From assembly GCA_002102555.1 (NCBI GenBank), contig MCFL01000062.1, forward strand, positions 62,001-126,000: a stretch of DNA of 64,000 nucleotides, in the 5' to 3' direction. Both the position numbers and the translations under genes were made by a program. Under the pieces are notes generated by a model, which ran no database searches, was not told where the DNA came from, and worked only from the letters and a program-made list of their open reading frames with translations. How positions within the stretch are numbered: the stretch's first letter is position 1; every line of letters starts with the position of its first letter. Shown here in pieces: positions 49,733-62,803 of the stretch. This stretch comes from Catenaria anguillulae PL171 (lineage: Eukaryota; Blastocladiomycota; Blastocladiomycetes; Blastocladiales; Catenariaceae).

Positions 49733-52700
49733 GTGAGATGTGAGGGCTGCAGGAGTGAGATGCGTGGTGACTTGCAAAGGATACTTATCAATGTTTCACA
49801 CAGACTGTCTGCCAAGTGTAACAATGGAAATGTTTACGACGGTTGCATGATGACACTATGCAGTGAGAGACACTAACGCAGTTGTTCTTTACATACTGTA
49901 CAGACCTCTGACTCGAACACTCGGACACTCTGACACTCTGACAGTAGGGGTCCGTGAACAGAAACAACAAGGCGGCAGCGGCGGCGGCGGCTGATGAACA
50001 TATTCATATGTAGGTAAATGTTTCCAAGCACCCGCCAGGAATTGAATGACCAGCACTGCCTGTGGACGTGCCGCGGCAGTCCACCAACGATCGATGAGTA
50101 CATTTTTCTTATTCGCAAGGCAAAGTTCAACATGACATGTCTGCTGTAAGTCAATACCTGCTTCCATCGCGATTGTTTCTCACTCCATTCGCGCCCGCCT
50201 GTGCCCGTCTGGATATGGAATGGGAATTCGCGTACAGTACCCCCTCACTTCCTCTCTCCGCTCGCCGTCCGTCTTGTTGTTCCTTGTGAACGTTCCCACA
50301 GCGCATCAATCCATCGCCAGACCGAGAGAGGATGCTGCTGATCGTTTTGCTGATGCACGGGCCAAAGACTCCGATTTCGCAGGTCGCTCGGCCGAGCCCA
50401 CGGCGGCATGTACAACCTACTCTCGGGCACACAGCAACACGAGCATCGAGCTGGCCATGGCGCGGCACTCTTGGTTGATACATACCATTCATGCCGCAAT
50501 GGGGCAAAAAGCTGCTTCTCGAGCTTGCCGCTCACCGTAAACTTCATTCCCTACTCTTGGAAGAACCGACGGACGGTATTGCGCAGGCACTGTAATCACA
50601 ATAAAACGCCTTGACACCCGTGACAAGTGACAACAGGATCCGGGCAACTATGGTGCCCAACGGCATTTCAAACTCGTGGCTTCGAATTGCTTGGTCCTGC
50701 TCCGCCCGCTCTTGATCCCACTCACCATCTCCGTACACTTCGAGTCAGCCCAACAGCCGGCTTGGATGTGGAGCGCAAGCCAAGTCTAGTCCAGTCCAGA
50801 TTGGCTTGCTCAATTGCCTGAACCGTTCAACCACCCTCTGCCATTGGCCCCTGGTTGAAAGGCAGTGCATGCCCGTCGTAAAGGTTTTTCTTCTCTCTCT
50901 TGGGAGTACTTAGATGTCAGACTCGTGATTCCCACCAAGTCCCATTTGCAATTGTCTCAGTCGGTACGGAATTTCCACTTGACGCAATCATTTAGTCCTT
51001 TCATGTGCTTCGTCGTCAGCCAGCATCGTCCATGCTAGCAGCTGTCGTCTTTCATTTTGCCTCGTTTTCTTTCTCAAGATTCGGAGCACAGTCTCTTCTT
51101 CGTCAGCTCTTGCATCGTTTTTGCCTTTTCTTGCACCATTATTTCCCCACACGTTTTCGTACGTATGCCTGGGAGAGGAGCACTCCTTGCAAAGCTGCTT
51201 GCTGTTGATAGCTTGTAGCTCCACACGTTGCAGCTCCAACAACCCTTGTCCACCCCCGATCGCAGTCTGCCAACCGTTTTTTTCACACTTGCACTCGCAA
51301 GACTCTTCGCGTTTGCGGCAGAGGCCGCCCGTGTATTATCACAGTAGCATATGTACCTCCATCATCGCTCTTGTCTCCTGCCTTCACATTTCGCCGCGGC
51401 AGGCACCTCAGCGCGTGTTGGTCATCCACAGTGTTTTGTGGTCTCTTGCTTGCATCTTCACTCTTCTTCACTTCAAGTTGTGCACCATTCAGCTGTCCTC
51501 TCATTCATTTCTCAACCCCAAAACTGTCGGTACCGTGCCTTGCACGTGTATTCATTCACCGCCACTTTGGGCTCGTCATTCCCTTGCAACTGATTCTATT
51601 TCTACCCATTTGAGCTCTACCTACTCCAGACATAACCTGCTCGCGAATCGATGTTTCCCTGGTCACGATCGCCCATCCGCAATACAAATACTCACGACCG
51701 CCCCCTTTTGTCCTTGTCTCCTTGTCCATGCATACTGCCGCGTTGTCAATGCTCTTGCCTCCTTTTTTTTTCAAAGCAGCTCACAAAGTCAGAACCGATT
51801 GCCGGCGCTCTGTTTTGTTTCCCATCGTTCAACTACCTTAGCTTCGTCGTTTTGTCATGCATCAGAGGTATGTTTGTGTACACTTGCGTATCAGTTCGTT
51901 TTCATCGGACTCGGGGGTCGCCTCGTGTTGGCCACGTTTTTTTTTTTTTCCTGGCGAGCGGCACGCACCCATGGCACCAAGGCAGTCTCGCACGTTCTTC
52001 GCGGCGACATGGCCCTCACGTTCTCTTGCCTGTTCGCACGGTAGCTCGATGTCTGCCTCTGTTGACGTGCGTCCGGACGGGTGCGGTCTACGGCGGCTGA
52101 CTCACTGCTGAATCAGACGGCGGCCCAAGTTGGCTCTGCATGCAAGCTCGTGCGCGATTGCCTGCCTGGTGGATGGGCGGTGAGTGCAACATGCACATGC
52201 AGAAAAAAAAAAAAAACATGTCTCACGAAGGCGAACCCGTCCGATGGAAACAGACCCCAAACGAGGACACCTTGCCGGTTTCGTGTACTGATCGATATCG
52301 TCATCAGCGGGCTGACGTTGGAACGTTTCGTCATCCTCCTGCTTGCAGATTGGAAGTATCGTGACGTCGATGAGTCGTTCTATTTGGGGCCCCTTGATTA
52401 ATTTGAAGCGTGTGCAGTGAGGACAACATCGTCCAGGTTCGTCGCTGCCCTTCCCCACCCTTGACTGGATAGGTGCCAATCCATATGAACTTATAGACCC
52501 CCGCCACCGCACATGCACAGGTCGCTCGCCTATCTTTACCACAACCACCACATCTTAGCTCCACCTCCACTCCCATTACCGCTGGCTTTCCCACGCTCTC
52601 GAGTCTCGGCCCACTTCCATGTACGTCTTGCGGCTCTTGCCCCCGTCTGGATCTGCCCTGCTTGCCCCTGTCCCGCAATAATGCTGTGCATTGGCATCGG

Positions 52701-53097
52701 CCCGTTTGCCGGCGTATCATTGCCGCCACAAACTGCTCGTCATCACAAAGAGGACAGCGTTCCAGCTGAGCACTTTGTCTCCGTTTTGACTTTTTGGCGG
52801 GCTGACGACGGCAAGCGGTCGCTGTCACGCTGCTCATATGTACGACTACCTACCTACGCTTGCCACTGAACTGACCAAACCTTCATCGTCTCTCGCTCAT
52901 TCGCAGACGCCGTGCCCCAAAAACGGTCGACAAGGCCACCGGCATCGGCAACCACACATCGACTGGCCCATCAGAACGGAACACCGCCGGCACAGACACA
53001 TGCATTTACAAAACCGCTTGTCCGCCCATCACCATTCCATGAATACCCTCTCACCCCCGACATTCCGAGCTCCCCATTCAACCGTTGCTTCCCAGCC
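49733..53097. other. 3.3 kb without a recognised gene; probable long leader of the RhoGEF gene
   Basis: No protein family seen on either strand. From about 51000 to 52000 the plus strand is strongly C/T-rich with T runs, as in fungal 5' untranslated leaders; a 307-codon frame at 51121-52044 is an artefact of that composition. An intron-like GTACGA...CGCAG at 52849-52906 lies just upstream of the RhoGEF, so 5' exons are likely here. Confidence 0.5.
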
Positions 53098-56000
53098 ATG
53101 TCTCCAGCATCGTCGCTTCACTTGCCGCCTTCGCCAACGTCTCCCACGCACAGTCACCACGGCGCGGGGAACAGCCGGTCGTTTGCTGACGACCTTGCAA
53201 CGCCATCCAGCTTGCTGTACCGGCCGGCCACTTGCTCAAGTTCAGCGAAAACCAGCATCATGGATCAGTTGCTTTCCGCCGCCCGCCCTCTGCCGCCGCT
53301 GCCCATTTCAATTCAAGGTCCGCCCGTGATTGACCTGCCAGAGGTCTTGTGCCTTGACGACCTGATGGCCATTGCCTCGAGTCATATCGGGAGTGGTGGC
53401 GAACATGACGATGAGCTTCATTCGCCCATCACTCCCTCGTTCTCGTCGTCAGCCTCGTCTGTCACCTTGGGCGGCGACGCGGTCATGTCGATTCCAGCAC
53501 CCAATGCTCCAATGACTGTTGACGCCCGCGATGCCAGCACCAACGAGGACCACGCGGAGGCCTTGGCGTATGCATTGCACGAGCTGGCGTGCGGAGAGGC
53601 TGACTTTGCGCATTTACTCGTTGCGCTTGCGGAAGAGGTTTGTTCGTCTTTGCTTTCGTTCATCAATCAAAACAATGCTGACACTTCTTGTATGCGCATA
53701 GGGTGTGCCCGAGTTTCTCAACGCTCCGATTCCCACAGCGACGCAACTGCCCGACGATCCCATGGCCGATTCCACCGACTCGCAATTCTACGTCCGCCAC
53801 TTGCCCGATCTCGCGGCCCTCCACCTGACCCTTTCTGGCTCACTCTCGGATCACGATGTCGCTCAATTCCTCCCAGCCAGCGACAACGGCACCAGCGCCA
53901 GTGCCAGCGGTTCGCCATCGCCGCTTCCCACGGGCTCTGTCGAACATGCGGCACAGGCAATGGCACTCGCATTTCTTGATGCGCTCGGCGCACCCAATGC
54001 CATCTCGCTGTACACGACTGCATGTGCCCCGCTCACACACGCACTGGCGCAATGGCGTCTCCGCGTTCCCAACGCGCCCGCGCTCGTGTCTGCATACCAA
54101 GCCGCCACGGCTGCACCGTGCAATGTGTGCGGCAAGCTCGCGGATGCGAGTGCGGCAGCAGTAGCATCAGGCGACTCTCGTTCACCTTCACACATTCCCG
54201 ACCTTGACTCGCTACTCGCCTCGGTTATGCAGCGCATCACACGGTATCCGCTGCTCTGGTCGTCGATCCGAAAGTCGCTTGCACGTGTTGTCGGAAGCGA
54301 AATTGCTGCGCATGCACCCGTTCCGGCGCTCATGGCCGTGGAAATGGCAGAGGTTCGTGCACGTGAAGTGGCACAAGCGGTGGATGAGGCAAAGCAAGAG
54401 TATGATCGGCGAGTACGGGCGTTTGCATTTTGGATGAATGCCGTCCCCAAGCCATTGACACCAGCAGCCCCTGTGCCGGCGACACCAAAGGCGGCTACCG
54501 TCAAGCGTTGTTGCTCGGCGGCGGATGAGCTTTCGGCACATCCAGAGTGTGTGCCTGGAGAAGGACATGTGTGTGCTGCCATCAGTACCGCCATGTGTCC
54601 GACGCCTCTGACACCAGCACCAGCATCGGCTGTGCTTGAAACGGGAGCCCTGGATGCTAGCGTCGCCGATCACGCCGATGGGTTGTTGGAGGTAAGCATG
54701 CTCATGAGCGCCTCTGCCAGGGTCAGCGTGCGCAACTGGTGGCAAGGAGACTCTTCCGCCGCAACTGGCTCAAGTCCGACCTCGCGCGGCCACTCTCTTC
54801 GCACCAGCAGTCCAAACTCGATTGCAGAATCCGTCGAAGACGGGCCGCTGTCTCTTGTGCTGGCGTCGGGCTTGTCAATGGAGGCACTCGTTCTTGGCCC
54901 ACCGCCCAACCCACCCGAGGCCACGGCCGCATCGCTCGTGGCAGCGTACCCAGATGTTCCCATGGATTCTGTCGGCCGGACGCTCACACTGTCGCGCCGT
55001 TCGACCCGTGGTGTGAACCGCCGCCAATCGTCTTGCTCAACACAGTCCTTGGTCCTCACGCCGACCGGCGGCTTGGGTGTGCCCACAACCGAGCAAGGCA
55101 GTCTGCGCCGGCCTCAATCGACGCCACCCACATCCCAGCTGCCGACGCCGCCGTCATCATCGTCCTCGGCCGACACTTATGTCGACATGCAGCCCGCCCT
55201 CCCGCCACTCCCTTCCGCCATCCCAGAGCTCTCGTCTTGGAACACGATCAACAGCAACCGCGCATCGTCAATAGCCGACTCGGGCATTGTCTTGCCAGTG
55301 CTTCCGCCCATGCCGCCCGAGCCTCAGTATCTCGGCTTCTTCTTGTTCTCGGATGGCACACTGGTTGCTGCGTCGCCGGCCGCTTCACCGTCAAGTGCAA
55401 AGCAATCTTCTTCATCGTCGTCGCTTTCCCTCAAGCGCCAAAGCTCTTTGCCTGCTGACGAACCAGCCTCCCCAGACTTGCAATCGTCAAAGTATCACAT
55501 TCGTTACGTGTGGCGCTTGCGCGAGGATGGGTGGGCTGTTCAAGAACTGTTGGGCACTGACGGAGTCGACCGCTTTGGGCTCAGGCTGACTGGTCCTCTG
55601 GCCACGGTGGATTTCTATGCGCGGTCGCCGCGCGTGCGCACGTCTTGGCTCGCTGCATTGTACTCTGTTTTGTGCCCTGGACAAGTCGCTACCCCTTTTC
55701 CTTCGTGGGCATCGGTCGCATCAGCAGCCTCACCAACGGCCACGCCACTCGCGTCGCCCAAGATGACGCCATCTGCATCGTTTTCCACGATTCCCAAGCA
55801 CCACCACCAGCAACAGCAACATCATCCTGGCTCACCGTCTATTGGAGCTGCCACCTGCACGTCGCTTCCGCCACTCGACCTCCCGCCCCTCGCTGACGAT
55901 GCTCTAGTTCTTCCCACATTTGTCGAGGTCCCGCTTGCACTCCCAGGCATGCCCCTACCCCCCTCGTCCACGCTCGGGCGACCGGGCACTGCTGGATCCA

Positions 56001-57343
56001 CCAACAGCGACGACTCTGGGATCGCACACACGGCCAGCGTGCGCAAGGCGAAGCGCACCTCGCGAGTTTGGCAAGGCCTGACGCGTGCCGTGTCTCGGCG
56101 CACAAAGTCGACGTCGTCATCGCCCAACAGCGCCGTGACAGTGGCTGCCCAACTGGACCGGGCCTTTGCCGATTTGTTCACGTACATTCCCGCAGGTGCT
56201 GGCGCGTCGTCGCAATCCTTGCGCGCGGCCCACATTGCGCGGTCGTCGTCGGCTGTGGATGTTCATAAGCACCAGGATGCGCTCCCGCGGCCATTGTCGC
56301 GGGCGGCAAAGTCGACCGTGGATGTCCCAAGTCAGGCAGCCAAGCACCACGAGCGGCGCGCATCATCGGCCATGGATTTCCAGGCGCTTGTGGCGGCCGT
56401 TATGGCGGCAGGTTCGCGACCTGCTACGCCTGTGAAGCAGGAGACTGGCCATGTGAGTTCGGATGCTCTGTCGACTCTCGCCGTCATTTCCCGTGGCCGC
56501 CAAGTTGCAAGCCCCAAGCAGATTTGCGCGCCAGTCGGTGGTGTGGCCGAAAGCGAGGATGAGGACGACGACGATGCCCTGTTTGTGTGTCCGCCATCGC
56601 GCAAGACCACACCCGCAAATGGCGCGGATCCGGTACCGCCAGCCGTCGAGGTGCGGCCGCCATCGCCGCTGATGATTCCGGCGCGCTTTGAATCGCTGCA
56701 GCGGGCGTCGACCACGGGCCGCCGGCATTCATCCATGGTGCGCTCAAAATCGAGTCCGACCCCTCCACCAAGAGGCTCGAGCAGATCGTGCGTCTCGGTC
56801 ATCATTTCCAATCCCCACCCGCGGTCGACATCTCTCTTGTCCACGCACACGGAAAGTCTGCTCGGTCCCCCATCCGACTCGGACATTGGCGAACCCTTGT
56901 CATTCGAATTAACACCCTCGCCGCCCGCTGGATCCATGCTTGCTTCGCACTTTTTGGATGCTCCTGTGGCTGCACCTTTGGCAACATCTACTTCAGCAAC
57001 GGCCCTCGCATCGTCGCTCGGCCACGGCCACGGCGGTAACACGAGCATGTCGCACCGCTACTCTACAGCTATGCACTCGCTGACAGGCGGCAACGGGCGC
57101 GGCCGGTCCGCGTCCATGTCCCCTGCGACGGGGCGCTACGTCGTGACAAGTGCCATGGACGATCTTGCGTTTGAGCCCGTGGCTGTGCGGACGATCGTTG
57201 AGGAGGAGGGCAGTGAGCAGCAGCAAGGGTCTGGTGCCAGCGTAAGGCACCACAAGTGGGGCAAAGAGTGGCTAGCAAAGTTGAGCAGACGCATGTCGGG
57301 CATCGGCTCCTTGTCCTCGGGCGGTGGTAGCAGCAAGAAGTGA
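53098..57343 (+). CDS. RhoGEF with DH and PH domains
   Basis: Two exons in this model, 53098-53637 and 53702-57343, phase 0, GTTTGT/TAG intron; about 1,393 residues from MSPASSLHLPPSP. The frame stays open upstream to an acceptor-like CGCAG at 52906, so the true N-terminus may be further up. The DH domain spans roughly residues 165-430: HELACGEADFAHLLVALAEE-GVPEFL, ATAAPCNVCGKL, and the hallmark LLASVMQRITRYPLLWSSIRKSL at about 350-372. The PH-like part is at about 720-840: PQYLGFFLFSDGTLV, then YHIRYVWRLREDGWAVQELLG and VRTSWLAALYSVL, interrupted by a 45-residue Ser-rich loop. The rest is Ser/Pro-rich disorder. Role: GDP/GTP exchange on Rho-type GTPases (Cdc42, Rho1 or Rac), controlling polarity and wall growth. 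Confidence 0.85.
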
Positions 57344-57652
57344 GAAAGTTGGTTCGGTTTCTCTTTGGAGGTGATTGAGTCTTGCGTCACCAGAACATCT
57401 TTTTATTTTCCTTGCCTTTTTCTTCTCGTTTCGATTTTGGATGTGTGATTTGCTCAACCATTCACTGATATTGACCCCACCCGCTGACGCAAGTCTCAAG
57501 TTCTGTTACCCATTTTTTTTTTTTCCTTTTCTTGTTTGTCTTCTCCCCGCAGCTTGCTAAACCATTTTTGCCTCAAGTTGTCATCATTTTATTTACCCTC
57601 CTGTTTTTCAAACAAATGACGGATATATTTCCATGAGCAATATCTGGGATCT
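57344..57652. other. Convergent intergenic region
   Basis: T-rich 3' untranslated regions of the RhoGEF and PIG-U genes. No gene seen. Confidence 0.5.
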
Positions 57653-59392
57653 TCACTCTTCAAAGTACATGACAACACTTGGATAATCTCCGAACGGCTC
57701 GACCTCCGCCTTATCCTTCTCCGCCATATCCTCGGCCGCTCCCGCTTGCTTCGCCTCCTTCTTGCTGGCTGGAGCACCACGATTCCTCAACCCGCCATCC
57801 GTTGCCTTTTCTTGATCTGCTGCGACCCCAGCATCCACCTCGTGCACATCCTCGTCGCCCGACTCGTCGTCCATCTCCAACACGGCCCGCTGAACTCGCC
57901 TGGCAACCTCATGCTTGACCGTGGACGAGTGCGTCCTGACGAGCATGCCGTGCAACACGTCCGACTGCATCATGGTCGCGGCCGCACATACGAGCAGCGT
58001 TAGGGCATAGGGGAAGTTGGCGTTGCCCGAGTGCAAGTGTGAGTACAGCAGGTACATTGTGGGAAAGAGGAGCGAGGTGAACAGGAAAAGGGTGAGCGAA
58101 AGGAATGAGTAGCGGTAATCTGGCGATTCAGCGCAGTTGTGAGTGAGTGAGTGAGTGAGTGGTGCGATGAACCCAAGAAAAGGATGATGCAAATGGCGTA
58201 CATTTCCAAGTGTTGGCGTACAGGGGGATGAATGCGAACCAAAGGGCATAATCGCCGACAGACGGGTAAGCGCGCAGGGTGGCTGTGACGCCGAGGTAAA
58301 CGGTGAGCGAAAAGATGGGCAGTTCCTTACTGATGATACACAAAAAGAGTGAAGCGACTTTCAAACAAAAAAGAAAGCTAGCAAGACGTGGTAAACATAC
58401 CCAAATCGCATCAAGACGGGCACAATGTACAACAAAACATGTGCTTGGAAGACAAACACAAAAAGGTCACGGAAATGCTCAAACACCTCTTGCAAAAAGT
58501 ACCACCATACGCCGATATTGGGTGCCAAGTCGGTCACATGCAAGCCAAACCCAATCGTTGCCTTTGCAATCGTTGCCACGTCCAAGCCCATGATTTGCAC
58601 ATACAACATGGCACACACGCCCAACCAAGCCCCGACCTGAATGGTCATACCCGGAATGAGGGCCATGCCGCTGAGTTGCGTTGCTCGGCGCTGAATCAAA
58701 GCAAGGATCGGAATAAAGCATAGCGTGTGCAGACCGCCGCCATGCTGGAAAGCCACGGCGAGAAGGAGCGAGGACCAAATCGAGTCGCCATGGGATGCTG
58801 TGGCAGCGCCAACGGCGAGTGAAAAGCGCTCAATGGCACCGAGGTCCATGGCGAGGCATGAGAGGATGGAGAGAGGGTTGAAGAGGAAGGCGAGCGACAC
58901 GAGGGTCGGCGTCCAAGCGAGTCCGCCGCCGCATCGGTCGACCAGGACAATGTCGTGCGCCGGTTGGTCCTGCCCGTCGTGGATGTCGTGGCCATCAGTG
59001 TAGGTGGGCTGCCGGAGAGACTTGAGAGGTGGGGATGTTGGCAGGTGTGCGAGAGGCTCGAGGTGCGGTTGGCGGTGCGCAATCGAGTAGAGAGCGACGG
59101 CAATGGCGAGATCCAGAGCAACAAAGACATGGGGGTGGCACCAGGGTGGGATGAGGGCAAACACGGGCAGCAAGAGCGGCGACTGGTGAAAGATGTCGTT
59201 GTCGTAGAGTGGCATGCCATGCGTGTAGAGGAACAGGCCCTCGCTGAATCGCTTCCACGAGCCCGACGACGTGTTGAGTGGCCCAAACCCTTGGATCATT
59301 GGCCGGATCGACATGAGGCCAACGCGCAGCGCGGCGCCCAAGGCCAAGACGGCCGCCAGAGCTATCCTATCGCTATGCTTTGCTTGGTCCAT
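57653..59392 (-). CDS. GAB1: GPI transamidase subunit PIG-U/Gab1
   Basis: ER membrane subunit of the complex that attaches GPI anchors to proteins. Three exons: 59392-58401, 58329-58202, 58119-57653; 528 residues, phases agree. Multi-pass protein: start MDQAKHSDRIALAAVLALG, then SWKRFSEGLFLYTHGMPLYDNDIFHQSPLLLPVF (family signature with Y-x-G-x-x-x-Y-x-x-D-x-x-H-Q-x-P-L), LVSLAFLFNPLSILSCLAM, ATIGFGLHVTDLAPNIGVWWYFLQEVFEHF (signature of PIG-U, normally PNIGLWWYFFxExF), then RAYPSVGDYALW and YSHLHSGNANFPYALTLL near the end. A charged cytosolic tail of about 80 residues (MDDESGDEDVHEVDAG) extends past the usual C-terminus. A GAGT microsatellite lies in the second intron. Confidence 0.93.
58139..58162 (+). 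repeat. GTGA tetranucleotide microsatellite
   Basis: Tandem GTGA units inside the second intron of the PIG-U gene. Confidence 0.8.
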
Positions 59393-59851
59393 TGATACTG
59401 TTTATTGCCTTGAGTGTAAATATGCATGGGTCAACTATCTTCTAGAAGCGTGCTTCGAGAAGGAATTCGAATCGAGAGATGAGAGATCCACAGTACAATC
59501 TACACGGATCGGCAAGGAACCGATTGGTCCTCCGATCTGTGAGCTGTCTCAGCGTTGGACTGCTCTGCAGTGACTCAGTGTTTTGTCGACGCAAAATGAG
59601 ACACGACAGACGGACGCTGACTGATTCTTTGCAGAAGACCAACTGAGAGCGATCAGATTTGCTCTCTGCTCTCTCGTCCGACACTCGACGCACTCTTTGC
59701 ACTTGGAGTCTTGATACTTACCCATCTCTCTCCCAATGTACGTCCAGTGTGTCTCACTCTCATCATTTCTATCTGCTCAAGTGTCTCACCCAACCGGAAC
59801 CGGGGGGTCTCACTGCCATTTGCTGTTGACAGAGCACAACCCAAGGTCAAG
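59393..59851. promoter_or_regulatory. Divergent promoter of PIG-U and ribonucleotide reductase, with a likely 5' untranslated intron
   Basis: No gene seen. An intron with ends GTACGT (about 59738) and TTGACAG (about 59831) sits just before the reductase ATG and probably interrupts its 5' leader. I see no clear MCB (ACGCGT) box. Confidence 0.45.
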
Positions 59852-62333
59852 ATGGTCATGAACGTCATCAAGCGGGACGGGCGCAAGGAGGCCGTCATGT
59901 TCGACAAGATCACGGCCCGCATCGAGAAGCTGTGTGAGGGCCTCAACCGTGAGTACGTCGACCCGGCCATGATTGCCCAAAAGGTCGTCTCGGGCGTCTA
60001 CAACGGCGTCACCACGGTCCAGCTCGACAACCTGGCCGCCGAGACGGCCGCCTACCTCACCACCACCCACCCGGACTTTTCCGTCCTCGCCGCCCGCATT
60101 GCCGTGTCCAACCTGCACAAGGAGACCAAGGCGTGCTTCTCCGAGGTCATGACCGACCTCTTCAACTACATCAACCCCATCAACCACAAGGCCTCCCCCA
60201 TGATCTCGCCCGAGACGTATGCCGTCATCATGGACAACAAGGACCGCCTCGACGCCGCCATCAACTATGACCGCGATTTCGGCTACACCTACTTTGGGTT
60301 CAAGACACTGGAGCGGTCCTACCTGCTCAAGATCACGGGCAAAGTTGCAGAACGCCCACAGCACATGATCATGCGGGTGGCTGTCGGTATCCACGGAACG
60401 ACATTGATGCCGCCATTGAAACCTACAACCTCATGTCGCTCAAGTTCTTTACGCACGCATCGCCCACCCTCTTCAACGCCGGCACGCCCCGCCCGCAGCT
60501 CTCGTCGTGCTTCTTGATTGCCATGAAGGACGACTCGATCGAGGGCATTTACGACACGCTCAAGACGTGCGCCATGATCTCCAAATCCGCCGGCGGCATT
60601 GGCCTCAACGTGCACAACATTCGTGCCTCGGGATCCTACATTGCCGGCACCAACGGCTACTCGAACGGTCTCGTGCCCATGCTCCGCGTCTTCAACAACA
60701 CGGCACGCTACGTCGACCAAGGCGGCAACAAGCGGCCCGGTGCCTTTGCCATGTACCTCGAGCCTTGGCACGCTGACGTTTTCGAGTTCCTTGACCTCAA
60801 GAAGAACACGGGCAAGGAAGAGACCCGTGCGCGCGACTTGTTTTATGCCATGTGGATTCCCGATTTGTTCATGGAGCGTGTCGAGCAGAATGGCGAGTGG
60901 TCCCTGTTTTGCCCCGCCGAAGCCCCCGGTTTGGCCGACGTGTGGGGCGACGACTTTGTCCGTTTGTACAACCAGTATGAGCGCGAGGGCCGCGCGCGCA
61001 AGACGATTCCTGCACAAAAGCTGTGGTTTGCCATCTTGGAATCCCAGGTCGAGACGGGCACGCCTTACATGCTGTACAAGGACCACTGCAACCGCAAGTC
61101 GAACCAGCAAAACCTCGGCACGATCCGCTGCTCCAACTTGTGCACCGAGATTGTTGAGTACACTGCCCCCGACGAGGTGGCCGTGTGCAACTTGGCCTCG
61201 ATTGCTTTGCCCGCCTTTGTCAAGGACCAAGACACGTTTGACTTTACCAAGTTGCACGAGGTGACCAAGGTCATGACCCGCAACCTCAACAAGATTATCG
61301 ACATCAACTACTACCCGGTCGAGGAGGCCCGCAACTCAAACATGCGCCACCGCCCCATTGGTCTCGGTGTCCAGGGACTCGCCGACACGTTCATCATGAT
61401 GCGCATGGCCTTTGACGATGCCCGCGCACGCAAGCTCAACACGGACATTTTCGAAACCATGTACCATGCGGCCCTCGAGGCAAGTTGCGAGCTGGCTGCC
61501 CAGCTGGGACCTTACGAAACTTACCAAGGGTCGCCCGTGTCCAAGGGCATTTTGCAGCCTGATATGTGGAACGTGACGCCGTCGTCGGGATTGTGGGACT
61601 GGTCGGCATTGCGGGCAAAGATTGCCCAGCACGGTGTGCGCAACTCGCTGCTCATGGCTCCCATGCCTACGGCTCCACGTCGCAAATCCTCGGCAACAAC
61701 GAGTGCTTTGAGCCCTACACGTCCAACTTGTATACGCGCCGCGTGCTCGCGGGTGAGTTCCAAGTCGTCAACCCGCACTTGCTGCACGATCTGGTGGCCA
61801 TGGGTCTGTGGAACGAGGCAACGCGCAACATGATCATTGCAGCCAACGGGTCCATCCAAGGCATTCCGACGATTCCCGAAAACCTCAAGAAGATTTACCG
61901 TACTGTGTGGGAGATTCCTCAGCGGTCCATCATCGACATGGCGGCCGATCGCGGCGCATACATTGACCAGTCGCAGTCACTCAACATCCACATTGCCGAC
62001 CCCAATTTCGGCAAGCTCACGGGCATGCACTTCCACGGATGGAAGCGCGGGTTGAAGACGGGCATGTACTACTTGCGCGCGCGGCCGGCAGCGGATGCCA
62101 TCAAGTTTACCGTCGACCAGTTGGCGCTCAAGAAGGCTGAAGTGGCGGCTACGGCATCGGCTGCTTCAACTGCGGCGCTCAAGTCGGCAACGACAACGGC
62201 CGCGGCACCAGCAGCATTGGCGCAAGATGCCAAAGCCCAGACGGAGGAAGAGATTGCTGCTCTTGAGCGCAAGTTGGCTGACATGGTGTGCTCGTTGGAA
62301 AACAAGGATGCGTGCATGTCTTGCTCGGGTTGA
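59852..62333 (+). CDS. RNR1: Ribonucleoside-diphosphate reductase large subunit (class Ia), two single-base frameshifts
   Basis: Reduces ribonucleotides to deoxyribonucleotides for DNA synthesis; cytosolic, partners with the R2 subunit. Start [20 protein letters not shown] (ATP-cone at residues 1-90). Seen: [45 protein letters not shown] (redox Cys), [54 protein letters not shown] (radical Cys and Glu), [11 protein letters not shown] (second redox Cys), [14 protein letters not shown] (after repair), and tail [16 protein letters not shown] with the CxxC pair. Frames break at about 60397 and 61672; one base at each (GGAACG to GGAAACG or GGAGACG; GGCTCC to GGCCTCC) gives 827 residues, normal length. 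An 80-residue Ala/Lys-rich insert before the tail (62120-62260) is longer than in yeast. No introns in the coding part. Confidence 0.94.
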
Positions 62334-62803
62334 TAGCAATCAGCCGCCGTTTTGTCGAGGACCGAGTATTGTGTATAATTGATTGTTTTTTTCCTTGTGT
62401 CTTTTTTTTGCATTCCCCCACCGTTTATGTGTTCGCCTTCCCTTGCTCCCTTGCTCTTTGTTCTGGATTTCCTTGAGTGCACATTTGCCCATGTATTTGC
62501 GTCTGATTTCCACCGCAGTATGCCGTGGTGTGCAAGAGAGACAAATGACGAAATGTATACAGACCAGACGACAAGTCAATAATGGTAACAAGCACGAAAG
62601 AATGGAAAGATGGTGGAAGAGTGTGCAATCACGGATACCTAACGCCCGAGATGAAAAATGTATATGCAAAGAAAACGAGGGGCATAAATGCCAGGGAGAA
62701 GAAAGACTGTGTAATGCAACCGCATCATGGGTACTGAGCAACGAAAGCGAAAGGAAAGGAAAGGAAAGGAAAGGAAAGGAGAGCTATGGAATGCTAGAGA
62801 CAG
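62334..62803. other. Convergent intergenic region
   Basis: T-rich 3' untranslated sequence after the reductase and a GGAAA microsatellite near 62750; no gene seen. Confidence 0.5.
62748..62785 (+). repeat. AGGAA pentanucleotide microsatellite
   Basis: About seven tandem GGAAA units on the plus strand. Confidence 0.88.

Noticed and set aside
51121-52044. 307-codon hydrophobic-looking open frame
   Set aside because: Composition follows a C/T-rich strand, with Ser, Cys, Leu and Phe everywhere; no segment has the clean membrane pattern of the real genes here.
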